The notes under the pieces: generated by a model
Databases searched by the model: none
Told to the model about the DNA's origin: nothing
Seen by the model: only the letters and a program-made list of their open reading frames with translations
Position numbers and translations under genes: made by a program
Assembly (NCBI GenBank): GCA_963854835.1
Contig: OY978529.1
Coordinates: 47,859,821 to 47,923,820 of the forward strand
Origin: Megamerina dolium
Taxonomy: Eukaryota; Arthropoda; Insecta; Diptera; Megamerinidae
DNA: 64,000 nt
Direction: 5' to 3'
In this document: one piece after another, positions 32,736 to 45,630 of the stretch
How the letters are laid out: the number at the start of each line of letters is the position of its first letter
Position numbering within the stretch: position 1 is the first letter of the stretch

Positions 32736-35362
32736 ATGGAAGATGATATTTTTAATATGCCTCTGCAGGATGTTAAACGTGAACTGCGTCGAGGCGTAAC
32801 AGAGTGTCAGAAGCGCGGGTTAATGCAAAGTGCGAAATGGTTGGCTGAGATGAACCATGGCCTATCTGATGTGGATGTTGATTCTTCCTTAAGCACGGAT
32901 GGAAGTTTATCATTCAGTGAAACACTATTGGAAGGTATTGCGTGTACGGAATACGACCACTACTTCTTAGCAAAAAGCTACTTTGATGTGCGTGAATACG
33001 ATCGTGCTGCATACTTTGTGCGTAATTGTGAGTCGCCTGTACCGCGTTTTCTGCATCTGTACGCTACGTATATGGCACGTGATAAACGTCGCTTAGACTC
33101 AACGACGGACCAATCAAATCTGAATGATTCCGGCCATTTGCGAGAGTTGGCAGATCTGCTGACGACATTACGTGCCGAATATTCACGTTCTCGTCTTGAT
33201 GGTTACGGAATGTATCTATATGGGGTTGTGCTAAAGGCATTAAACCTAAACCAGGTAGCTGTGCAAGTGTTCATACAAGCTATTCGTTTGACACCTATGC
33301 TATGGGGTGCATATGTTGAATTGGCTCCGCTTATAGTAGAAAAAGAGAAATTGCTGTCATTGCATTTTGGTGGCCATTGGATGCGGCATTTTTTTGTGGC
33401 GCATACTTATATTGAACTATATTTAAATGATGAGGGTTTAAAATCGTATGAGGAATTGCAGACTGCTGGTTTTCGAAAATGTGTTTATGTGATTTCACAG
33501 ATGGCTCAAGCTTACCACAACAAAAGAGGTATAAAATTGAATAAGAAGTGAAATGAATAAAAGTATATCCTAACCTATTAAAATCTTTATTGCATCAACC
33601 ATCGATATCCAAAATTTCACGTAAAATATTAAAATTATGATGTGCGATTAGGATTTTGCTAGAAACAAATATTAAAATCTCCATCTCTCAGTGAATATTA
33701 ACCGCTTCAATTTTGTACTCATGATCCTGTTGGCAAGCAGGCAAGCGTTAGTTTTATTATTATTCGTGAAATATTGGTCCTTGACACATTACATACAAAA
33801 ATGAGGGTGTACTTAAAAGTTTCAAAAGTATATTCATATTAGGATATTTAAAATATATTTCTTTCTCAAAACAGACGTAGATAAGGCTATCGAATTATTT
33901 CAAACGCTTCAGGAAGCCGATCCGTATCGCTTAGAAAATATGGATACTTACTCAAATTTACTTTTTGTCAAAGAATTGAAGACTGAAATGGCGCAATTGG
34001 CCCACAAAGCTGTAGGAATTAATAAATATAGCCCTGAAACATGCTGTGTTATCGGTAAATTATACTGGCGGTACTTTAGATGCGTATTAATGACATAATC
34101 AATTTGTATATAAATAGGCAATTACTACAGCATACGCTGCGACCATCAAATGGCAATTGTTTATTTTCAACGTGCACTAAAATTGAATCCAAAGTACCTT
34201 TCCGCCTGGACGCTAATGGGTCATGAATTTATGGAACTTAAAAATACAAATGCTGCCATACAAAGTTATCGCAAAGCAGTTGGTATGTTTATTCTTACAC
34301 CAACTACGTATTATTCTTATTCATATGCATTGTATTTGTAGAAGTTAATAAACGAGATTACCGTGCGTGGTACGGACTGGGCCAGTCATATGAAATTCTC
34401 AAAATGTACTATTACAGTTTGTACTATTTTAAAATAGCACATCAATTGCGTCCTTATGATAGTCGCATGTTAGTAGCGTTGGGTGAAACATATGAGAAAC
34501 TGGACAAAACTGAGAATGCCATTAAATGCTACTGGAAAGCGTGCGATGTGGGTGACATCGAGGGTACGGCAATGTATAAATTGGCAACATTACATGAAAA
34601 GCTGGGCGAATACGAAAATGCTGTACAGTGTTACGCCCTATACTGCGAATACGAACATGCGTGGACTGATAAACAAACTTTGTACCAAGGTTATATGAAA
34701 TTGGCGAATTTTTACGAGAGCAAGGGTCAATATGATCGTGCATCACACTATGCGTATAAATGCCTAGCGGCGGATGATGTAAGTTTTTGAATTTCACATA
34801 TTATGACGCTGTTCATTAAATTCATTATATATTTTTGTATTAGCAGCGTAAATCGGAAGCAAAATCGTTGCTTAAGACCATTGAGAATAAACGTAGTGGG
34901 AAAATATTTCCTACGGAGGGTACTTCTACAGCCACAGCAGCATCTACGGCAAATGAATTGCCCGGCAGTACTGTTCAAGCCGATACATCATCCGAGGATG
35001 ACATGGAAATGGAATTGATCAGTTATAAATTTTTAAATAATGATTATCTAGTGTCTAATCGTAGTGGAAATAAATCCGGTACATTAGCGGTAGCCTCAAC
35101 GACAACTGCAACTAATACGACCACAACCGCTGTCGCTTCGTCAGCCCACTTATCGGAATCTAGTAGTGTAAGCATTACAGCACCTGCTGCTGAGGATATG
35201 AACGAAAGTGATATGACTAACAGTTTAAACAATGATCCAAGCACGTCTTACGCTGCCAGACGTTTAGCCGCTAGAACTGCCAGTGCCGCAAGAACGCACC
35301 AGGATGAGGATGAAGCGAATGAAACACATTCCATGGAAATTTCAACAATTTCCATAGATTGA
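32736..35362 (+). CDS. Cdc23: Anaphase-promoting complex subunit 8 (Cdc23), five exons
   Basis: TPR scaffold subunit of the APC/C ubiquitin ligase, nuclear, required for mitotic exit. Exons: 32736-33528, 33875-34054, 34118-34282, 34342-34778 and 34844-35362; all GT-AG, phases continuous, 697 residues. The start [20 protein letters not shown] matches the family N-terminus, so the upstream in-frame ATG at 32667 is not used as the start. The N-terminal domain runs to about residue 265. TPR blocks follow, with highly conserved [40 protein letters not shown] and [20 protein letters not shown]. The C-terminal 150 residues are a low-complexity Thr/Ala/Ser tail that varies between species. The last acceptor is a NAGNAG (TAGCAG), so one Gln may be present or absent. 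Its proximal promoter carries a hAT-like insertion. Confidence 0.96.
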
Positions 35363-36263
35363 ATAGAGTGTACGTATTTCGGTAATTTATCGCGTGCGAT
35401 AATATTATCCAGGTGCTACAAATGTGAAATGCCTCGCATGTCTAGTTGGCGTTATATAATATATTTATGTATATACAATGCATTAAATTAGTGATGATTA
35501 AACAGATATCAGATTTTAGTAAGACTAATTTAATAATACATACATGTATTTAATTCGTTATGTACTGAACTTGATAATATTTATTTTAAAAATCATTTAA
35601 GATTATGTATCATATGTATGTCGCTTGGAGAAGTGTGTGATTGAATGTTGAAACAGACAGATGTCTTCATTCCATATACTTTTGAGAAATTATGGATATT
35701 GAGAGAAAAAGAAGAAAAAAATCAATAACACAATTACAATATAAAAAAAAAAAAACGCTTTTTTATTCTAACTTATAATATTTTGTATTCCTTTTTGTTG
35801 TATACAACGTGGCTCATCTTTAAAACATTTCTGTATATGTCGCACATAATCGATATTATCTTAAACTTATCATAAACAATATAAACATCATAAACTTAAG
35901 TAATATTTTATTTTCTTAAAATCTAATTGTGAACTTTTATATTGATCAGTTTAACGTCGCGCTGTACCTTTGTGCGCATTTGAATCATAAAAAACCTTGG
36001 ATCGCTTTCATTTCAAGGTGCAAACTGCGACTAATTGTGTTTTAATATCATATAATATGCCGATCAGACGATTGTTAGAAAAATGCGTTAAGAGAAAATA
36101 CAATAATAATAAAATAAAAAAGAATTATCTTCATATAAATATGTACATATTAAGTAAAAATACTTGCTCCAACTACTACTGCGGGGCTATAATTAATTTA
36201 AATTCCTACATATTTACATACTATGCTATACATTAAATACATCTATTAAGTCAAAGTTCACAG
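35363..36263. other. 3' region between Cdc23 and the ABCG gene (convergent)
   Basis: Contains the 3'UTRs of Cdc23 (plus) and of the ABCG gene (minus), with an A-run near 35745. No further gene seen. Confidence 0.6.
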
Positions 36264-39200
36264 TTATTGAGCCTTTTTGAGACGCCACACTAAACTCAAA
36301 AAGAATATGATTACTAAAGCTATAATCCATAATAGTAAAGTAAGTGAATCGATGCCATAACGAGCTTCATACATGCCCAACTCTTTTAGAAATTTTTGTG
36401 GTGATTTGAAGTAGCAAAATTGCGAGGGGCAATCTAAATCGGGACGATCATAACCGTAAATTGCTTGCATAAAACCTTCCAATGAATAACGAAAGAAGGA
36501 AATATCACAAAGTGGTCGAAGGCAGGGGAACATTTCGTGAATTCGTATGAAGAAGCCCGAAAATATCATAAGTGGCATTGCAATTGTTGGTACAATGAAT
36601 ACGGCCAGCTGAATTGAAGAAAAACGTTAATTAATTAAACAGAGGAAAAAAAACCACAGTCAGCCTTATTACGAGTTTCACGTGATATTTCACAATTTTT
36701 TGTTAGTCCGAAAAATAAATCAGTTAACCTCTAGAAAATAAAATGATTTCTCCATTTGAAATTTGAATTTGTCCACGAACTGAAATTTTTTATTCAGTCC
36801 GCCCAATTTCATCAAACATTTTTGACGGATTGAGACTATATTTCAACAATTGTATCAAAAGCTTGAATCATTCTTCAATGTCGTTATAATATCGACATTT
36901 ATTGACATCCCATAAAAAGTCGAATGTCATCTCGGCATCTTCCTAGCGTCAGAGATTGCCAAAAATCGGTTATTATGTCTCTATATTTCGCGCAACATCA
37001 AAATACGGATGGATATGTGTATGATTGCTTTTTGAGTGCAACTAGTTGAACAAACCCAAGTTGCTCAAGTGCATATTTTGGGCGAAAAGTGAAAACTTAA
37101 TTTTTTGTTCACATTACATTAAGATGAAACTCATGATAAGGCTGATTGCAATTGAGATTTGTTAGAGTACATACCTGTAAATGAAATAGGGAACCACATA
37201 TTAAGCCAAAAAAGTGTCCAATTACAGCCATCAGTAGACTGATCCACCAGCACATGGTAAAACGTCCCAACTCCTGCGGTTGACCTGACATCAAATAAAT
37301 GATGCTCATGAAGAGGGTGGGGCAAATGAATTGCATTGGTATATCTGCAATAATTTTTGCCAAAAAGTATGCCCTTAGCGAATACCAACCATTGAGATAT
37401 TCTCTTAAGAATACAGCCATATCTTGTGGACCTATTGGGTATCGCATAAATGCAAATGCAGTATAATATAGGAATTATCAACAATTGCATACATTACACA
37501 TGCATCATCATCATCACGTACAAAGTAATATTGAAGGCATTGAATTTCCAAAAAATATAAACATCATCATAAAAAATATGCATGAGCTATTTGTGAGCAC
37601 TTTCTCGGCATCGTTGCCCATATTCCAGAAGACAGTGCCCATAAGTAATGCAACCAAAACATGCATAATTACTCTCAGTTTTACCGCTAACTAGGAAAGG
37701 AAAGAATATATGTTATTTGCCAGTATTTAGAATGTGATCACCAAAGAACATAGTATGTAGTACAAGATATTTACCAGATTGCGTGACATGGATTTCAGTG
37801 ATCGTCGCATTAGAACCGTGAATTGCTTCCACAGGCTAACTTGTGTCTTTGGCCGCACTGTAGCACAGCTTTGTTGTTGAATCATTAACTCTCCTTCAGC
37901 GGCAATATTATTCATTTGGATAGATGTGTGATCATCAATTTGATTTGCCAATAATTCCGCTGCGTGTGTGGAAATGTGTAAATGTGTGTTAATCAGTTTT
38001 TCAAAATTTAATCAAGCGATATTCATTAAAAGTTAAATGAATCATATAAGACAGATCATGTGAAAATTGAACGCCGTGTATCGGCCATGGAGCAGCAGAA
38101 CGCTCGTAGCGGCATAAACTAAACTTTGCCTGACATTTTATTCTTCTTTACGAAGTAGGCAGGGTTTCATGAAATTTTAATATTTTTTAAAGTAAATTTT
38201 TAATCAAATTTGTAAAATTTCAACACAGAGAATGAGTGAGCCAAATCTTATGGCTCACGATAAAAGCATAATTGAAATTCAGAAAATTATCAATTTGCAA
38301 TTTATTATTTAAACATTTTCTTAAATGTATTCACAAGTAAAACCGGCCATTTATAGGTACATATGTGATATGTATTTTCTGCACATAGTTGGACTTGTAT
38401 TCAACACACACACACATATCACAGATAGCCGGTTAGTTAATTTTTCTTACGCACTTATAGTATGAATAATTTATAGGGCTTCACTTACTTGTCTCCTTGG
38501 TAGGATATTGGTTTACTTTTTCATTTCTAAAATGTGTTTCCTTGTGTAATTTAATTAGCAGTTGTATTTGATCACTATGTGGTTCGCTGGCCACTTCGAG
38601 TGCTTTAAGCGAAAGGTCATTTTAAATATTATATGCATAATAATTATTGTTCTTTGTACTCACCAAAATCAGCGGGATTATAATAGTTGGGACATATGAA
38701 GCTGGCTCTTTTAAAATGATCGATCATTTCCGACTGTGGACCACCGTACAAGACCTCACCCGCCGACATGACCAGAACATCGTCGAACAAGTTAATTAAA
38801 CGTGAGCTCGGCTGATGGACAACACAAATGACTATGCGATTTCCATCAATTGCTAGACGACGCAAATGATTAATCAGCTGAAAACTAGCAACACTGTCCA
38901 AACCGCTTGTGGGTTCATCGAAAAACATTAAAGGTGGATTGGTAACCAATTCAATGCCGATGGAAAGACGTTTACGCTCGCCACCAGATAAGTTCAAGAC
39001 AAGCGTATTGCGACACTTGGTCATATTTAGTATTTGTAGCACATCATCGATCTGTATTTGGAATTAGAATACAATTACATTTGCATAAGTTGTGTGTCGT
39101 ATTTCAAATTACATACAATTTTATTAATTTCTGATGCTTTAGTATACTCTGGAAATTTTAGATCGGCTGACACTTTCAACGTCTCCTCAACGGTTAATAG

Positions 39201-42200
39201 ATCGAGCATAACAAACTCTTGCGGTATATATGAGGACATTTTGCGAAATGCCAATAATTTTCGTTCTTCGCCATTAAGTTCAAATGATCCGGTGACACCT
39301 TGTGCTCTAAATTGTACATAAATTATATATTTAATTTGTTTTTTTCATAATCGTGCTGTAGTATTTACTTGAAACAGGAGAGTACATTGAGCATAGATGT
39401 TTTTCCTGCACCCGATGGTCCCAAAATTGCGGTCATTCGACCAGACATAAATTCACCGCATGTGTCATTAAGGATTTTTACACTTTTCTTTTCTGTATAA
39501 ATAAAAAGCTTTATTATATTGCATCGAAATATCTATTTTTTGCATTACATACATACATGTCCTATTTACTAAATTAAAGCTATTGTATAAGGACTTATGT
39601 TTTAGGCTCCTTTTGAATTTTTGGCACCACCTGAGGTTTATTGTTTCAAAGTTCAGGTGGTGACATGATAATGGCACTTAAGTGGCGAAGTTTTTGTTTG
39701 CCAAGTGATGGACACTCACAAAGAATGTGCTCTGAACTTTCAATGTTCATTTCGCAGAATCTACAGACATCAGACCTAACTTGAATAAGTGATATCTCAG
39801 GCTGTAATGTCCCATAAAACTCAAAAGTTTGCCCGGTTTAACAAAAGTAGCTTATCCAACATTTCCTTAGCTGCGATAAGAAATAAAATCCCACTTGGGC
39901 CGTCAATAAATGGAAAACGAATGGGAATTTCTCCATATTTTTTCCCAACGAAATGTAACCCGAGATAAAATGAAACATCGGCCATAAAAAATTGCTATAA
40001 AAATTCACGTTAATTGGTTTTGGTGTCAAAAACCTTTAAAATGCAAATTTTGTCAATTTTTTTTCAAGATCCATTCCAATATTTTGGATATTTTCATATT
40101 GCTCCCTTCAGGCAATACCATACGTCTAGTCCAAAATATCAGATAAAAGGACATCTGAAGATTTCATTGACGATAAAATCGCTCCTTCATGAACATAGAG
40201 TCATCTTATTTGAATGGCTCGCAAATAATTGAAAAGTCCATTCAACTATTTCTAGTGCGAGATTTCATAAATTGTATATTTATCTTGATATACTTTGGAT
40301 TGACGACAGATAACTACATATATGTAGAACAAATCAGCAAAACATACGCTGACTATGTTGCCATAATCAGTTTTTTTTTTTGTCACAACATGTGAATTTT
40401 TTATTTTCTGACACAGATCAATACAGACTTTGAACGATTTTTGGTAGAAATGTGAATGAATAGTCGTAGTAGTAGTATTTGTAGTTGTTTATTTATTATT
40501 TTATAACATATACGTACAAGGTTTATATTTAGTTCTCAAAGATAATAAAATATTAAAGAAGTATTTGTTGTCGCAATAATCATCGAAAATAAGCAGACTT
40601 CTTATATTGGGTGTGTGAATTAGTAACCGGCCTATTACATTGCATGGCGCCACGCGTAAGCGCGATGTCGTAGATCATTGTCCGAAATGTCATTTTAAAT
40701 GTCTATTCCCTTGCTGTTCGTTAAAAGTTTTCAATTTGGTTGTGCGCATCATATTTCACAATGGAAAATTTTGAGAATTGGTGAAAAAAACAGCATTTGT
40801 GGGAAGTTTTAAGTTAAGTTACTTTTTTTGCAAAGAAAAGTGCGGCTGAAAGTCATCATATGCTTGTGGAATTGTATGGCGACAATTATCTATTCAATAC
40901 ACAGTGTAAGGAGTGGTTTGTGCACTTCAAAAAAGTTGATTTTTATATCAATGATAAAGAACGCTCTGGACAGCCGAAAAAGTTTGAAGAGTTTTTGGAG
41001 ACATTTTTCGATCAGGACCTGGTCAAACCATTACGGGAGAGCTGTACCGACAACAATTGATGCGGTTGAAGAGAGCAATGATCGAGAAACATAAATTGTC
41101 AAAAAGATGGGAAAATGTTATAGAGTCTGATGGACAATACTTTGAATAATGATTAAAAATAAATGGTTTTTAAGCACTAAAAAAGGCCCGCTACTAATTC
41201 ACACACTCAATATATGGATTTGGCATCATCCATTACGAATTAGAAGTAAAATCTTCCTTATCATTGTTAAAAATCTTCATCTTTAATTGCTTGCCAATAT
41301 TTTAACATCTATATGATATTGTATAATAAAATTTTTCCGCATTTACATTCCTATAACAGGTTGGACAACATTTTTATAAACTTTACTTTACCTTACGTAC
41401 TAGTTAATTGATACCTTCTTTTGACCTGCAATTTTTAATACACAAATATGAATATGCATTTTTTTTCTGGTATCGGTTGCGGCTACATACAAAAAATTGG
41501 AAAAAAACAATATATTAATCATAAAGCAGTAAAGTGAAAAAGTATGCCGTCTGGTGTTACAAAAAATTTTTGTTCAATTTGTGTGGTGCTTAAACGAAAA
41601 TTATGATTACTTTAGTACTGTACTTGGATTTAAAAATTTTTATAAAACTTTTGGTTAGGTGAACAATTTCTTTGAAGATCTCACGGAGTGGAGGTTGCCC
41701 ACCGTTGGTCTATAATATCTGTGATATTCAGAGGAGTTTAAAAAAATATATATATAAATATATAAGACGTCATCCTCTTTAAAATTGCTATGTTCCGATC
41801 AAGTAAAACATGGCTTCGCCTGTTCGCATGCCACCTAACGTACGATTGGTATTTGTTTTGCTAAAATAAGAAAGATTATTTAGATTCGACAGGTGTTCTC
41901 TTGTCTTAAAAATTCTTTTAAAAAAATACTAATACTCTTATTATACATATGAGAAAGAAAAAAGGAAGCTGAACGTGTTCAAATTACGTAGCATTCACGC
42001 ATATATGGCATTTACATATATGTACATATATTTTGATGAAATGAAAAAACCAAATATTTAAATCGTGATAAAAAAAATGTGTGACGTAACAATGTGTTCA
42101 GTGTACTTTCATAATGTATAAAAAAAATTGAATGATTATGCATCAGAACTAGTATATTTTGTGGAAAAATACAAATAGTTTTTATTATTCTTATGTACAT

Positions 42201-43091
42201 TAATCTGCTTCGTCCTCTATACAAAAAAAAAAAAATAGCTAATACGGTACTACTTTTCGAAACATGAAACATGAAGTCTAGTTAATTGTCCTGATGTCCT
42301 GCAAAATATTTCAGTTATGAAAAAATGTAGATTAAAAATTTTTCTCTGGAATAATCTTTTTTTTTTTATTTAATATCATTTATTTATTGAAAATCTCTTA
42401 CGAGTCTAACAGTAAGTATTCATACCTTAACGCTGATACCACAAAGTCCATAGTCAAAGCATTGACTTTGTGAAACAATGCAACATTAATTCACAAAATA
42501 AAATAATCTAAATTAATTTAGCGTGCAAAAAATACTAATAATAATTATCATTATAATATACAACGAAAACGATTATTATCGATGGTGGGATGTTGCACTG
42601 CGACCTATAAGATCTATTGTGCCCTATTGTGTCGAAAACGATAAGACAAGTTCATTTAGATAGATGCGTTCTATGTGGTCGCATTTGAAAAATTATATTT
42701 CATAAATCCCTTGCAAATCATATTTAGTCGATTTTCTTGTAGAAGACGTATTCTATATGCCATAAAACGTCTTGGCACGGTGGGCATTGTAGAATAAACC
42801 ATAATGTAATTTTTCATTGGCAATTTTTTATGGTGGGGCATCTTAATATTCTTAATATGTAAAATTTATTCAATATAATAAAATATTTCCATAAAATCAA
42901 AATTTACGATGTATGTATGCATGTATGCAAATTCTAAATTTAAAAATATAGTACATATTGTATTAAAGAGTCTTACCTTGTTTAAGCACATAGCTGACAT
43001 GATTAAATCGTAGATTCAAGTCTCTTCTGGCTGGCAAATTCTTTGAAACTATTTCTTTTTCAATGACAGCACCATTCATACCTTCCGCCAT
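36264..43091 (-). CDS. ABCG subfamily half-transporter A (ABCG1/ABCG4-like), complete
   Basis: White/ABCG1-type half-transporter: one nucleotide-binding domain then six membrane helices, dimerising in the plasma or internal membrane; relatives move sterols, lipids or ecdysteroids. Nine minus-strand exons: 42977-43091, 39369-39492, 39117-39306, 38664-39051, 38489-38602, 37775-37959, 37522-37690, 37175-37431 and 36264-36608. All phases agree and the sum is 628 residues. Start ATG is at 43089-43091 ([14 protein letters not shown]). Walker A is GPSGAGKT, signature [12 protein letters not shown], Walker [14 protein letters not shown] and H-loop VVHQPSS. A linker follows NPADF. Membrane region: [19 protein letters not shown], then [17 protein letters not shown] and later helices, ending WRLKKAQ. 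Intron 1 (about 3.5 kb) contains a LINE fragment and a mariner derivative. Probably a CG9663/CG9664-like gene; exact orthology not determined. Confidence 0.93.
39590..39790 (-). mobile_element. LINE ORF2 C-terminal fragment in ABCG intron 1
   Basis: The minus strand reads [20 protein letters not shown] then [19 protein letters not shown] and PPEL before a stop: the Cys/His knuckle at the end of a jockey/R1-like LINE. Different from the fragments at 6895 and 15440. Confidence 0.65.
40617..41210 (+). mobile_element. Internally deleted mariner with both ends, in ABCG intron 1
   Basis: 594 bp. Termini TTGGGTGTGTGAATTAGTA and the inverse TACTAATTCACACACTCAA, with TA on each side. The interior keeps N-terminal codons (start of a mariner ORF at 40761, [26 protein letters not shown]) joined by deletion to the C-terminal [14 protein letters not shown] and stop. 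Non-autonomous. Confidence 0.85.
42360..42976. other. ABCG intron 1, remaining sequence
   Basis: AT-rich intron sequence with poly-T runs; nothing recognised from about 41211 to 42976 apart from simple-sequence runs. Confidence 0.5.
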
Positions 43092-43774
43092 ATTACTACT
43101 TGTTTCAATTTACCTTTTAAAATCGTTTTGAAAATAATTAATAATGTTCTTAATTATTGTATAGTAAATACTTTTACGATAGAATGGGTGTATCAAACTA
43201 GTTTGAAATGCCCAGCTTTTTATTCGAAATTGGTATTGGTAACATAATTCTGCAGTTTAATGACCGATTTTGCAAATTATATTATTTTATTTTAACGTCA
43301 TATTATATTTATTTACATACATATATATTTTGAACTATAAATTTGAATTCAATTAAATGTAATTCAATTAAAATTGAATATATTGAATTGAATTGAATTG
43401 ATTAAATTAGAATTATTGGTTATAAATTAAGCAGAACACGTTAATGGGAAACGTTGCAAGAATTTTTCAACGTTTTATTTTTCTGAACGTAACAAACTTA
43501 ATGACTACACTAGCCGAATGTGACATCAAACGTAGAATTTATTTAATTTTATATTTTACAAATTGATATATAAAATATATTTACATGAATTATATCCGAG
43601 AAGAAAATACAATGTTTATCATAATCTCTTAAATTATGTATAATATCTGCAAATCACCCATTATGAAAAAAAAAAACATTTTGACTATTTTTAGGGTGAT
43701 CCAAAAAAAAAAAAAATTTGTAAATGGAGCGGACATTTCAAAATCATTCGTCATTCTTTTTTTATGAGGTTTTT
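43092..43774. other. Upstream of ABCG gene A
   Basis: Presumed 5' flank of the ABCG gene. Contains AATTGAATT-rich sequence (43330-43420). No exon or promoter motif could be fixed. Confidence 0.4.
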
Positions 43775-44010
43775 TTAAGCTCAGTGGCTAGTGCGTTGGG
43801 CTTCTGATTCTTCCGGCAGTAAGAATTTGCCATGAAAATGCTTTTAAAAATGCTCTGTGACAAAGTTCAGAAAAAGTTATGTCATAAGGGTTCAGCCGTT
43901 CGGAATCGGCTAATAAAGGTCTCTTCTAAGACTGCTCAATATTTAACATGCACAACAGTACTAGAACCAAAGTGCCCTTCGGTGCCTATAAGTGCCACAT
44001 ATTAATTATA
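43775..44010 (+). repeat. SINE with head, internally shortened
   Basis: Plus-strand copy. The tRNA-like head AGCTCAGTGGCTAGTGCG (about 43780-43798) with TTGGGCTTCTGAT passes straight into TCTTCCGGCAGTAAGAATTT, so the middle of the element (B-box region) is deleted. It ends with AAGTGCCCTTCGGTGCCTAT and AAGTGCCACATATTA. Confidence 0.78.
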
Positions 44011-44748
44011 AAATTGTTTTGTATATTTCAATTTTCTCAATTAGTGTCTTTTCAATTTATCTTCTCAAAAAAATAAGAAAATATTCAACTGTCGCTAAAT
44101 ACAACTATTTTATACGTGGATACCCTGTATTAAAGATGCTACATCCATCTTCGATTTACCTTACCATTTCCTGGACCGAATTCAAACTTGAAATGAGATA
44201 TTACTGTAGTTGTAAGTATGTGCGTATAGTAATGAAAGAAAAAACCGGTAACCGGTTTTTCGGAAAATCGATTTTTTTCTTTTTCATTTTCCAAGACAAC
44301 GAGATTGCTGCCGGGAACGAACTTTATGGACCTGGGATCGATGATTCAGTGTAAGTTAAAAAAAAAATTTTTTTTCTCAATTTTTGAGAAAAAAAAAACT
44401 TCAAACGTGTTTTTCTGAAAACCAATTTTTCGAAGATTTTTCCTGCAAAATCTACTCGACCGATTCTTTTCAAACTCGAAACATACTTTTTTGGTATAAA
44501 ATTCCTCCCCCTCCCGTTATTTACACTTTTCTACTTTCATATTAAGGTAGTTTGTCACCTAAAAAATAGCGGAAAATTTAGAGCGAAATCGCGTTTTTTA
44601 CTTAAATAGGCGAGGAACTGTTGAAAAACGAAAATGATAACTCAACAACGATGGGAGGGTGAGAATTAACTCATAATTTAAGTAGATTTAAAAACATTTT
44701 TGATTTTAGATAATCTACTCCGAGTTATAGTGTTCACCGAACAACGTA
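44011..44748. other. Unassigned repeat-like sequence
   Basis: Runs such as AAACCGGTAACCGGTTTTTC (44243-44262, palindromic) and repeated TTTTTGAGAAAA-type blocks suggest repetitive DNA, but no family was recognised. It may continue after 45631. Confidence 0.35.
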
Positions 44749-45630
44749 CGAGGGCGGATTGATAATGAAGCTACCTAAGTACGAAAAACATTTTTTTTTT
44801 TTCAAAAACCATTTATCTCTCAGCATAGTCTCCTTTTACTTCGACACACTTAGTAAGACGATATTCCAACTTTTTTATACCATCTGAATAATACGATTTC
44901 GCGAACCCCTCAAAATACGCGTTAGTTTCGGTAATCACTTCTTCGTTTGAGCTGAATCTTTTTCCTGCGAGCCATTTTTTCAAATTTGGAAACAGGAAAA
45001 AGTCACTAGGAGCTAAATCTGGACTATAAGGTGGATGATCAACCAATTCGAAGTGTATTTCACTTAATTTTAGCATCGTATCTAATGCTGTGTTTTTGTT
45101 CGACACTGAGCAAACGCGGCACCCATCTTGCCGATAGCTTTTTCATATGCAACTGTTCCTGCAAAATGTTGAACATACGTTCATATGAGATGTTGACTCG
45201 GCGATCATTCATAACGATATCGAAGATTTTCTTGATATTTTCTTCAGTAACCACCTCTTTTGGCCTTCCTGTTGATGGTATTGTTACAGTGCTTGTTCGG
45301 CCGCGTTTAAATTCAGAAATCCAATATTTTACCATGTAATCTGACGGAGCAGACTCACCGTAGTGTTTATCGAGTTTTTCTTTTGTCTCTTTTGCCGTTT
45401 TCCCTTTCAAATAATAGTGTTTAATCACTGCACGAAATTCGCTTTTTTCCATTTTTCAAGAAACACTAAACTTGGTTACTTCAAACGACTACAACAAATA
45501 AACTAATCGATGAATTTGGGTGAAATTTTAACAGCTGACGTTTGACAGATCGCAATTTCAAAAAAAAAAAGTTTTTGTGCTTGTGCTGCCTTTTTTGTAC
45601 TTAGGTAGCTTCTTTATCAATCCGCCCTCG
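44749..45630 (-). mobile_element. Internally deleted mariner with long conserved ends
   Basis: 882 bp. The ends start CGAGGGCGGATTGATAA and are inverted repeats for about 35 bases with one mismatch, with TA on both sides. On the minus strand the ORF from 45452 gives a mariner N-terminus (MEKSEFRAVIKHYYLKGKTA, RGRTSTVTIPSTGRPKEV, KLSARWVPRLLSVEQK). After a deletion it resumes at HPPYSPDLAPSDFFLFPNLK through VEVKGDYAE near 44813. The first and second catalytic Asp are lost. Non-autonomous but recent-looking. Confidence 0.9.

Noticed and set aside
34522..34978. Minus-strand ORFs opposite Cdc23
   Set aside because: Shadows of the Cdc23 coding exons.
43992..44354. 120-residue ORF as a gene
   Set aside because: Starts in a SINE tail and runs through repeat-like DNA with poly-T; no domain.
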